Of a stretch of 64,000 nt of DNA, positions 9,981-17,628 are shown in pieces. Both the position numbers and the translations under genes were made by a program. The notes under the pieces are model-generated. The model did not search any database. It was not told where the DNA came from and saw only the letters and a program-made list of their open reading frames with translations. The stretch is from Pseudomonadota bacterium. GTDB taxonomy: Bacteria; Pseudomonadota; Alphaproteobacteria; Caulobacterales; Caulobacteraceae. The stretch covers positions 1-64,000 of the forward strand of contig JAIUNU010000001.1 in NCBI GenBank assembly GCA_020161365.1, in the 5' to 3' direction. Each line of letters opens with the position of its first letter. The first letter of the stretch is position 1.

Positions 9981-11504
9981 CTATGAGGTGGGAACGGGCG
10001 CGAGCGGCGGCGCCTGGCAGGCGTGCGCGACGAACTCGGCGTGGGAGGGCATGACGTTCAGGCACTTGCCGATGACGGTTTCGATGTTCCCGAGGAAGCG
10101 GGCGATTTCGTCGTCGGACTGGACGTGGACCAGAGGGTCATAGGCGCGGGGAATGACGCCCTGACCGAGGAACACCTGGATCCAGCTCTCCTCCGTGAAG
10201 AGCTCGTCGTCCTCGCGGAACACGCGACCATTGGCGCGGAAGAGATCCATCTTCCGCTGCAGCGTGGCGGGAATCTCCATGTCGCGGCAGTAGCGCCAGA
10301 ACGGGCTGTCGTCGCGTTCGGTGGCCTTGTAGTGCAGGATGATGAAGTCGCGGATCCGCTCGTATTCGAAATCGGTCTGGCGATTGAACTCATCGATCGT
10401 CGCCTGATCGAAGCCGGCGTCCGGTAGCAGCCGCACCATGCGGATCACGGCCGACTGGATCAGGTGCAGGCTGGTCGACTCCAAAGGCTCCAGAAAGCCG
10501 CTGGCCAGGCCGATCGCGACGCAGTTCTTGTTCCAGATCTTCTTGCGCTTGCCGGTCTTGAAGCGGATGCGCAGCGGGTCGGCGCGCTGGGCGCCGTCGA
10601 GGTTCGACAGCAGGACGCGCTCGGCCTCGTCATCGTCGATATACTGGCTGGAATAGACGTGCCCGTTGCCGGTGCGGTGCTGCAGCGGGATCCGCCACTG
10701 CCAACCAGCCGAGTGCGCGGTGGAGCGCGTGTAGGGCGTGAAGTGCGCCGAGCGGTCGCACGGCACAGCGACGGCGCGGTCGCAGGGCAGCCAGTGCGTC
10801 CAGTCCTCGTAACCGGTCTTGAGCGCCTGCTCGATGATCAGGCCCCGGAAGCCTGAGCAATCGACGAACAGATCGGCGGCGATCACCTCGCCGTCGTCCA
10901 TCGTCACTGACTGCACGAAGCCGTCCTCGGCCCGCAGCGACACGTCGACGATCTTGCCCTCGCGCCGCTTGACGCCCCGCGCCTGAGCGTAGGTCGACAG
11001 GTGCTTGGCGTAGAGGCCCGCATCGAAATGGAAGGCGTGGGCGATGTGGCCGATCGGCGACTCCGCCATGTCGGCCCGGGCGCGCATGAACTTGTTGCTC
11101 AACGCCATCGCATTGTTGATCGACAGGTTGTCGAAATCGCCCGCGCGACCCAGCTCGCGCATCCGCAGCCAGTACTGGTGGCAGCGCAGCCAGCCCAGGT
11201 CCTGACCGATGACACCAAAGCCGTGCAGATAGCTTTCGCCCTGGCGCCACCAGTTCTTGAACTGGATGCCCAGCTTGAACGAGCCCTGCGTCTTGCGCAG
11301 GAAGTCGTCCTCATCGAGACCCAGCAGCTCGTTGAACTTCTTGATGGCGGGGATGGTGGCCTCCCCTACCCCGACCGTGCCGATCTCCTCGGACTCGACG
11401 AGCACGATCTCGTAGAGCCCGTGAAACAGGCGCGAGCACAGCGCGGCCGTCATCCATCCGGCGGAGCCGCCGCCGGCGATCAATATTGTCTTGAGCGGTT
11501 GCAA
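9981..11504 (-). CDS. flavin-dependent tryptophan halogenase-like protein
   Basis: This 507-residue protein carries an N-terminal FAD motif (GGGSAGWMTA, residues 11-20), the conserved catalytic-type Lys in SFKLGIQFKNW, and the GWQWRIPL motif that marks flavin-dependent halogenases and blocks monooxygenase activity. It lies between a TonB-dependent receptor gene and GH3/GH30 genes on the same strand, 23 nt before GH3. Halogenase-like genes beside carbohydrate TonB receptors recur in Caulobacter and relatives, where the true substrate is unresolved. True tryptophan halogenation is not implied by this context. Confidence 0.87.
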   Translation of the reverse strand: MQPLKTILIAGGGSAGWMTAALCSRLFHGLYEIVLVESEEIGTVGVGEATIPAIKKFNELLGLDEDDFLRKTQGSFKLGIQFKNWWRQGESYLHGFGVIGQDLGWLRCHQYWLRMRELGRAGDFDNLSINNAMALSNKFMRARADMAESPIGHIAHAFHFDAGLYAKHLSTYAQARGVKRREGKIVDVSLRAEDGFVQSVTMDDGEVIAADLFVDCSGFRGLIIEQALKTGYEDWTHWLPCDRAVAVPCDRSAHFTPYTRSTAHSAGWQWRIPLQHRTGNGHVYSSQYIDDDEAERVLLSNLDGAQRADPLRIRFKTGKRKKIWNKNCVAIGLASGFLEPLESTSLHLIQSAVIRMVRLLPDAGFDQATIDEFNRQTDFEYERIRDFIILHYKATERDDSPFWRYCRDMEIPATLQRKMDLFRANGRVFREDDELFTEESWIQVFLGQGVIPRAYDPLVHVQSDDEIARFLGNIETVIGKCLNVMPSHAEFVAHACQAPPLAPVPTS

Positions 11505-11618
11505 CCACCCGCCTCCCGTTAGGTCGAAGGCTGGGGCCGTCTTTCGACGACCCCGCCCCGATTGGTTCTTGCTTGGCGAACAAGGCCGCTGGGGAGAGCC
11601 GCCCGTTCAGCCTCTTGC

Positions 11619-14480
11619 TTAGAACCGATAGTTCACGCCGAACAGGATCTGACGGCCGTACTTTTCGTAGGTTTCGGGCAGAGAGCCGCCGCCGCTGGTC
11701 TTCGTGCCGCCGCCGTCCAGGCCAAGGCGCGTGCGATACGGAGAGTTGGTCAGGTTGTTGACCTGCAGCAACAAGCCCAGGTTTTCCATCGGCCCATCCT
11801 GGAAGGTGTAGCCGATCTGGGCGTCGACCTGTTTGTCGGCCAGGATTTCCGTGAAGCCGCGCGTGGCGAACAACTGCACCACTTCACCCTTGAAGGCCGA
11901 ACGGTAGCGCTGGCTGATCCGGGCCTGGAAGCCGCCCCGCTCGTAGTAGCCGGTCACGTTGTAGACGGTGCCCGACAGGCCCGGAATACGGACCTTTTGC
12001 TTGGGATCGGTGCTGGTGGTCGGGTTCAGGTTCGACTTGGTCAGCGACAGGCTGCCCTGCATGCCGAAGCCCTTCAGCAGGTCGGCGAACTGACCAAGAT
12101 CGACCGCGCCGCTGAACTCCAGACCCTTGACCACGCCGCCGTTGCCGTTGGCCGGCAGGGTGATCTGGCCGATGGGGCTGATGGTGATGCCGGCGGGAAT
12201 CGCGGTCGCCGTCGTCGGCAGCGGAATGCCGGTGAAGTCGAACTTCCCGGTCTGCGAATAGATGTAGGTGTCGAGCTTCTTGTAGAAGCCGGCCACCGAC
12301 ACATAGGTCGCGGGGCTGACGTACCACTCGTAGGCAAGGTCGGCCGCCTTGGCCATCCAAGGCTTCAGCTTGGGATTGCCGCCGCTGGCCGACCACGGAT
12401 TGACGGTCGTACCGGGCGCGCAGGGCTGACCCGAGCACACCAGCGAGTTGAAGCCAGGCGTCACGTTGGCGCGCAGGTCATCCATGCGCGGGCGCGCCAT
12501 GGTCTTGGACAGCGCGAAACGGATGCGATGACCGCCACCCAGGTCGTAGATCAGGTTCAGGCTGGGCAGGACGTCGGTGTAGTCGTCCTTCGAATTGATC
12601 TTGGTCGGGGTGATCGGCTTGCCCGGTTCGGTGCCGTTGATGACGACGCCGGACGAGGCCTGCTCCTGCTTGACCACCTGGACGCCGAGGTTGCCGCGCA
12701 GGTCGCCGGTCTGGAAGTTGGCGCGGGCGAAGAAGGTCGTGACCTTCTCGGTGATGTCCCAGGTCTTGTCGTAGTAGTTGGCGTCGAGGATCGGCGCCCA
12801 GTTGTAGTACTTGCGCCAGACGTCGCCGATCTTGACGCTCAGCACGCCGCCGAACCCGGCGAAGCCCAGTTGGGTGGGATCAACCAGGTCGCCCGCGTCG
12901 ACATAGACCTGCTGGCGGCCGTTCTTCAGGAACAGGTCGTTGTCGGAGACGGTCTTGCCCTTGTCGCGCTTGGTGTAGTTCACGCCCGCGCTGACCTGGG
13001 TGATGAAGCCGTCCAGCTCGTGCTCAAGGCGCACGTCGATCGTCGTGACGTCTTCCTTCACGTGCGGGAAGCGGATCGCGCCGTCATGGCCCCAGCCGCC
13101 CCAAGGCGCGCGGTCGCCCAGCGTGACCTTGCTGGCGTCGGCGTAATTGAAGCCTTCGTCGTATTGCGAGAAGCCGTCGTCGGCGACCTGGAAGCCGATC
13201 TTGTCGAAGACCCGGCCGATGTCCGGCGTGGCCGGGGTCACGCCGCCGACGCCGCGACCATAGCCCGCATACGTCTCCATGATCTGCTCTTTCCGCTTGT
13301 TGGAAGAGTAGGACAGATCGGCGACCAGCTTGGTGCGCTCGGAGAGCTGGAACTCGTTGTTCAGACCGGCCGCGAACAGCTGGTCCATGCGGGTGTTGTA
13401 GTCGTTGCGCAGCTGCGGAACGGCGTTGTTGAGCACACCGCTGCGCGCGAACTGCGAACCGCCCAGCTCGTCAGTCTTCACATTGGTGAAGGTCGCGTTG
13501 TCGGCCCAGCCGTTTGAGAACCACTGCGCCCCGCGCGTGGTCTCCTTCTGGCGGAAGGTCGAATAGTAGAGATCCAGGGTGGAGTGGATCTGGTCGTTGG
13601 GCTGGTACTCGAAGATGCCGATGACGGCGTCGCGCTTGTTGAGGCGCGAGGTTGCGAAAAGCTCCTGGCCGTTCAGCATCAGCGCCTTGTCGGCGCTGTC
13701 GGGCGACACCGCGAAGTCGAAGGTCTCGTAGCCGTAGGCCTTGTAGTGTTTCACCTGAGAGGGCGAGTCCAGGTGCGCATAGCCCAGCGCGACGCCGAAC
13801 GTGCCGTCGGCGAACTGGTTGATATAGCTGGCGCTGTAGCGGCCGCCCCAGTTGCTGACGTCGTCGTTGAGCTTCTTGCCGGCGGTCTTCTCACCGCGAA
13901 TGTTGACGGCGACGGCGCGCTTGCCGAACTCGAGCGGGCGCACGGTGCGCAGGTCCGCGGTGCCCGACAGGCCCATGCCCGAGACCTGGGCGTCCGGCGT
14001 CTTGTAGATCACGACGCTGGACAGCAGTTCCGACGGGTATTGGTCGAACTCGACGGCGCGGTTGTCGCCGGAGCTGGCCTGCGGGCGGCCGTTGAGCAGC
14101 GTCGTCGTGAAGTCCGGGGCCAAGCCGCGGATCGAGATCACTTGGGCGCGACCGTTGACGCGCTGAGCGGCCAAGCCCGGCAGCCGCGCGATCGACTCGC
14201 CGATCGACACGTCCGGAAGCTTGCCGATGTCTTCGGCCGAGACAGCCTCGACGATCGAGGTCTCGTTCTTCTTGATGTTGATCGAGTTCTGGATACCGGC
14301 CTTGATGCCGGTGACCACGATGGCCTCGACGGTGTCGTCGTCAGCCTTGGGCGTCTGGGCGGTCGACTGCGCCCACGCCGCGCCGTGACCGGCGAGCGCC
14401 AGGGTCATCGCAGCCATCGAGGCCGTGGCGTAGAATCGGTTGTTTGACGGACGCGCGCCGCGTGTCGTGCGGTTTCGCAT
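11619..14480 (-). CDS. TonB-dependent receptor, carbohydrate-locus type
   Basis: This 953-residue outer-membrane transporter has a signal peptide (cleavage near AWAQ, residue 38), an IVVTGIKAG TonB-box-like segment, a plug domain (GLAAQRVNG through LLNGR) and a C-terminal barrel ending in Phe (GVNYRF). It heads the minus-strand run with the halogenase, GH3 and GH30 genes and lies just downstream of a LacI-family regulator. This implies import of oligosaccharides released by those enzymes. A perfect LacI-type palindrome sits 79 nt upstream of the ATG. Confidence 0.92.
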   Translation of the reverse strand: MRNRTTRGARPSNNRFYATASMAAMTLALAGHGAAWAQSTAQTPKADDDTVEAIVVTGIKAGIQNSINIKKNETSIVEAVSAEDIGKLPDVSIGESIARLPGLAAQRVNGRAQVISIRGLAPDFTTTLLNGRPQASSGDNRAVEFDQYPSELLSSVVIYKTPDAQVSGMGLSGTADLRTVRPLEFGKRAVAVNIRGEKTAGKKLNDDVSNWGGRYSASYINQFADGTFGVALGYAHLDSPSQVKHYKAYGYETFDFAVSPDSADKALMLNGQELFATSRLNKRDAVIGIFEYQPNDQIHSTLDLYYSTFRQKETTRGAQWFSNGWADNATFTNVKTDELGGSQFARSGVLNNAVPQLRNDYNTRMDQLFAAGLNNEFQLSERTKLVADLSYSSNKRKEQIMETYAGYGRGVGGVTPATPDIGRVFDKIGFQVADDGFSQYDEGFNYADASKVTLGDRAPWGGWGHDGAIRFPHVKEDVTTIDVRLEHELDGFITQVSAGVNYTKRDKGKTVSDNDLFLKNGRQQVYVDAGDLVDPTQLGFAGFGGVLSVKIGDVWRKYYNWAPILDANYYDKTWDITEKVTTFFARANFQTGDLRGNLGVQVVKQEQASSGVVINGTEPGKPITPTKINSKDDYTDVLPSLNLIYDLGGGHRIRFALSKTMARPRMDDLRANVTPGFNSLVCSGQPCAPGTTVNPWSASGGNPKLKPWMAKAADLAYEWYVSPATYVSVAGFYKKLDTYIYSQTGKFDFTGIPLPTTATAIPAGITISPIGQITLPANGNGGVVKGLEFSGAVDLGQFADLLKGFGMQGSLSLTKSNLNPTTSTDPKQKVRIPGLSGTVYNVTGYYERGGFQARISQRYRSAFKGEVVQLFATRGFTEILADKQVDAQIGYTFQDGPMENLGLLLQVNNLTNSPYRTRLGLDGGGTKTSGGGSLPETYEKYGRQILFGVNYRF

Positions 14481-14558
14481 AGGCTCTCCCCTCTGAATTC
14501 GCCTTGCCGCGGCGAGATCTCGTTCTTGTTGTCACGTCATCGAACGCAAATCGCCCGA

Positions 14559-14572
14559 TGGAAGCGCTTCCA
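14559..14572. promoter_or_regulatory. LacI-family operator palindrome
   Basis: The 14-bp perfect palindrome TGGAAGCGCTTCCA has the central GCGC typical of LacI/GalR operators. It lies between the stop of the lacI-type gene and the start of the TonB receptor gene, so it probably controls the receptor-halogenase-GH3-GH30 run. The binding protein is probably the adjacent regulator (inference). Confidence 0.75.
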
Positions 14573-14619
14573 ATAGCGCTCAAGGCGACAAGGTTGTCAA
14601 GGTCGCCCGGCTTGTAAGG

Positions 14620-15660
14620 TTAGACGACGGAGGTCGTCTGGCGCGAGACGACGGCGTGCTCAAGCTCCTCGAAGACAGGCGTCGCCGACACATTTGCTCC
14701 GGTAAGCCGAGCGACCAGCAATTCCACAGCGCGCTGCCCCAAGACCTTGACCGGCTGGTGGACCGTAGTCAGGGGCGGCCACACGATCGCCGCAACCGGC
14801 GCATCGTCAAAGCCGGTAATCGACAGGTCCCGAGGGATGCTCAAGCCGCGCGCGTGGGCGGCGGAAAGCACGCCGGCCGCCATGTCGTCATTGGCGCAGA
14901 CCAGCGCAGTCGGCTTGAGCGGATGATCAAGGAGTTGCGGCGCCAGCTGAACGCCGGCGCGAAACGTGAAGTCTCCGCGCCGGACCACACAATCGCCCTC
15001 CCCCAGCCCCTGCTCTGCCAGCGCGCGATGGAAGCCGCGAAGACGGCGATCCGCCGAAAGGTGGCCCTCAAGGCCGGCGATGAAGCCGAATCGACGGTGC
15101 CCCAGGCGGAGAAGCTCCCGCGTCACGTCATAGCCGCCCGCCTCGTCGTCGACTCCGACGGCGTCAGCCTTGCCACGCCCGGGGCCGCCGGGCGAGACGG
15201 TCACGACCTTGCAGCCCTGCGCCAGGGCGGCCTCGATCAAGGCCACGTCGTCGCTGTAGGGCGGCGACAGGATCAGCCCCTCGCAGCGCTGGGTCTGGAT
15301 CAGGTCCAGCACCCGCTTCTCCCGGTCGGGCGTCTGCTGGGGAACATTCTGGACCAGCACCTGGTAGCCCAGCGCCAGGCAGGCCCGCAGCGCGCCCAAC
15401 TCAAGCGCGGATTCGTAGTAGGAGTTCGGCTCGTTCTCGGGGTCGGAGGCAAAGACGAAGGCCAGGAGCCGGCTGGCGCCGCCAGCGAGGCTGCGGGCTT
15501 GCGGATTGACCTTGTAGTCAAGCGCTTCGACCGCCTGCATCACGCGCGCCCGAACCTCGTCGCGCACATTGGGCCCGCCATTCAGCACCCGTGAGACCGT
15601 GACGCGCGCCACCCCCGATAGGCGGGCGACATCGTCGATAGTGGGTCTCTTGGTCGTCAA
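14620..15660 (-). CDS. LacI-family transcriptional regulator
   Basis: This 346-residue regulator has an N-terminal helix-turn-helix (PTIDDVARLSGVARVTVSRV) followed by a periplasmic-binding-protein-like sensor domain (about residues 60-340). I place the start at the TTG at 15660 because AAAGGGG lies 6 nt upstream and it gives the canonical TTKRPTIDD opening; an ATG 51 nt upstream (15711) would add a tail not usual for the family. It probably senses a sugar from the neighbouring locus and binds the palindrome at 14559-14572 downstream. Confidence 0.88.
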   Translation of the reverse strand: MTTKRPTIDDVARLSGVARVTVSRVLNGGPNVRDEVRARVMQAVEALDYKVNPQARSLAGGASRLLAFVFASDPENEPNSYYESALELGALRACLALGYQVLVQNVPQQTPDREKRVLDLIQTQRCEGLILSPPYSDDVALIEAALAQGCKVVTVSPGGPGRGKADAVGVDDEAGGYDVTRELLRLGHRRFGFIAGLEGHLSADRRLRGFHRALAEQGLGEGDCVVRRGDFTFRAGVQLAPQLLDHPLKPTALVCANDDMAAGVLSAAHARGLSIPRDLSITGFDDAPVAAIVWPPLTTVHQPVKVLGQRAVELLVARLTGANVSATPVFEELEHAVVSRQTTSVV

Positions 15661-15764
15661 TGGGCGCCCCTTTCGAGCGTCGGGAAGATGGTCAGGAAAG
15701 CAGAGCAACACAAGCCGCTCAACGGCGACGCGATCTCGGCCCAGGCCGGGCAGACCAGTATCAG

Positions 15765-15785
15765 ATTATTGGCATGACCAATAAT
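15765..15785. promoter_or_regulatory. GntR (UxuR/ExuR-like) operator palindrome
   Basis: ATTATTGG and CCAATAAT form perfect 8-bp arms around CATGA. The TTGG...CCAA core resembles FadR-subfamily operators such as those of UxuR/ExuR, which control uronate genes. It lies 72 nt upstream of the alginate-lyase-like gene and about 105 nt upstream of lacI. No GntR gene lies in the window, so the regulator must be encoded elsewhere. Confidence 0.6.
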
Positions 15786-15857
15786 TGACAACTGTCGCCA
15801 TTGGCCAAATAACTTTTGCGCGCACGCGGGTCGTGACGCATCGCTTTGGAGACCGCC

Positions 15858-16925
15858 GTGAAGACCCCCTGGCTCGCCGCCTTGATCCTAGCGTTGGTCG
15901 CATCGACCGCTCACGCCACCGACTACGCCCTTCTAGGGCCATCGTTTGGTCGTGGCCCTATGGCCGTGACCGTGAGAGACCCGGTCATCGCCCGCGCGAC
16001 CGAAGCTCTGGATCGCCCGCCCGGCGCCATTGCGCGGCTGCATACCGAAGGCACCCTGCCCGGCCAAGGCATCCGGGACATCAGCATCAAGGCCAAGCAG
16101 GACCAGCCGATCGTGCTGAACCTGGCCATCGCCTGGCGGCTGACGGGGGACCGACGCTTTCTTGACGCCGCCGGCCGCTATCTGGAGGCCTGGGCCGACA
16201 TCTATCAGATGTCGTTCAATCCGATCGACGAGACGGGCTTTGACACCCTGGTCATGGCCTACGATCTGACGGAGAACGACCTGCCCGCGCCAGTTCGCGT
16301 CAAGCTGGATCGGTTCTGGCGGGCCATGGCTGTGGGCTATCTCGACGCCATGGACGCGGGGCCGCGCAACGCCGAAACCAACTGGCAGAGCCATCGGGTC
16401 AAGCTCGCGACCCTGAGCGCCTTCCAGACCGGCGACGCGGCGATCATCGATCGTGCGCGCAAGGCGTTTCGCAAGCAGGTGACCGTCAACCTCCATGCCG
16501 ACGGATCGATGTATGATTTCCACGAGCGCGACGCCCTGCACTACGTCACCTACAATCTCGACCCTCTGATGATGGCGGCGCTGGCCGCCCAGGCGCACGG
16601 CGAAGACTGGTACGCCTGGACCAGCCCCAAGGGGGCCAGCCTGCCGCGATCGCTGGACTGGCTGTCGGCCTATGCCCGCGGCGAGAAGACCCATATCGAG
16701 TTCGCCAGGTCCAAGATCCAGTTCGACCGCGACCGCGCCGCTTCGGGCCAGAAGGAATACGCGCCGCACCCCTGGGACGTCGCCAACGCCGTGGGCACTT
16801 ACAGCCTGGCCAGCCTGCTAGACGCGCGCTTCCTGCCCCTGCGTGACGATCTGGTCCACAAGACCCGCAAGTCGCCGCCCGTCTGGACCGAGATCCAGCG
16901 GGCATCGAGCACGCCGGCGCGGTGA
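15858..16925 (+). CDS. secreted alginate-lyase-family protein
   Basis: This 355-residue protein starts at GTG 15858, with GGAG 8 nt upstream, and has a signal peptide ending STAHA. The rest is an all-alpha fold matching the alginate lyase family (PF05426, PL5-like). Supporting features are the ETNWQSHR motif in the middle and an aromatic/His-rich segment (FHERDALHYVTYN) equivalent to the catalytic His/Tyr region. It probably acts on uronate-containing polysaccharide in the periplasm. Divergence from lacI and the uronate-type palindrome upstream agree with this, but the substrate is not proven. Confidence 0.75.
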   Translation: MKTPWLAALILALVASTAHATDYALLGPSFGRGPMAVTVRDPVIARATEALDRPPGAIARLHTEGTLPGQGIRDISIKAKQDQPIVLNLAIAWRLTGDRRFLDAAGRYLEAWADIYQMSFNPIDETGFDTLVMAYDLTENDLPAPVRVKLDRFWRAMAVGYLDAMDAGPRNAETNWQSHRVKLATLSAFQTGDAAIIDRARKAFRKQVTVNLHADGSMYDFHERDALHYVTYNLDPLMMAALAAQAHGEDWYAWTSPKGASLPRSLDWLSAYARGEKTHIEFARSKIQFDRDRAASGQKEYAPHPWDVANAVGTYSLASLLDARFLPLRDDLVHKTRKSPPVWTEIQRASSTPAR

Positions 16926-16980
16926 CAGCTGTTGGTTGACCGTCTCCTTCGGGTTTGCCCCTATGGATGCGGAGGACGTG

Positions 16981-17556
16981 ATGACTCGTACCAAGCGTAT
17001 CCTGACCTGGACCGCCGGCGGCCTCGCCGGCGCCGCCTTGGTCGGGGCCTATCTGGCCTCGCCGCTGTTCGCTCTCAACAGCCTGAACGCGGCGGCGAAG
17101 ACGGGGGACCGGGCGAAGCTTGAACGTCTCGTCGACTTCCCAGCGGTTCGCGGCGGCCTGAAGGCGCAGCTCAAGGAAGCGATGGCCCAATCTGTCGCCG
17201 AAGACCCTGAGCTTCGCGACAATCCCTTCTCCGCGTTCGGCCAAATCCTGATGATCGGCGTCATCGACAAGGCGGTCGACGCCTATGCCACGCCGGAGGC
17301 CATCTCCCAGATGGTGGCGACCCGCCGCGCGCCATCACGGATTTCGCCCGCCGAACCACGCCCGCAGCTCGAGACCGCCAAGCCGAGCCCCAAATCGGAA
17401 ACCGAACTCCACTACGGCTATCAGAACCTGGATCGTTTCAGGGCCACCTATCGCGACAAGGCCAAGCCAAACGAGCCAGGGTTTGGCCTCACCCTGGCCC
17501 GCCAGGGTTTCTTCCGCTGGAAGCTGGTCCAGATCGATATCGCGCCCACGCGCTAG
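16981..17556 (+). CDS. DUF2939-family membrane-anchored protein
   Basis: This 191-residue protein of unknown function starts at the ATG at 16981, just after GGAGGA. One N-terminal hydrophobic segment (about residues 9-32) is followed by the DUF2939-type pattern: ASPLFALNSLNAAAKTGD, then LVDFPAVRGGLKAQL. A Pro/Lys-rich linker (about 113-135) leads to a C-terminal region with YRDKAKP and GFFRWKLVQI. It is probably anchored in the inner membrane and faces the periplasm. The 55-nt gap suggests it may be co-transcribed with the alginate-lyase-like gene. Confidence 0.7.
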   Translation: MTRTKRILTWTAGGLAGAALVGAYLASPLFALNSLNAAAKTGDRAKLERLVDFPAVRGGLKAQLKEAMAQSVAEDPELRDNPFSAFGQILMIGVIDKAVDAYATPEAISQMVATRRAPSRISPAEPRPQLETAKPSPKSETELHYGYQNLDRFRATYRDKAKPNEPGFGLTLARQGFFRWKLVQIDIAPTR

Positions 17557-17594
17557 CGCCGAAGCGGTGAGTCAGCGTGCGCTCGCCTGCAAGG

Positions 17595-17622
17595 TGGGGC
17601 GACGGACCGGTCCGCCGCCCCA
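17595..17622. terminator. bidirectional terminator-like hairpin
   Basis: TGGGGCG-A-CGGAC pairs with GTCCG-C-CGCCCCA between the convergent DUF2939 and BtuB-like genes. It is long and GC-rich but lacks a strong T-run on either side, so a terminator role is inferred from position. Confidence 0.5.
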
Positions 17623-17628
17623 GCCCGT

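Noticed and set aside
11562..13517. A 651-codon plus-strand open frame
   Set aside because: It is antisense to the TonB receptor, which has a signal peptide, plug and barrel signature; long shadow frames are common at this GC.
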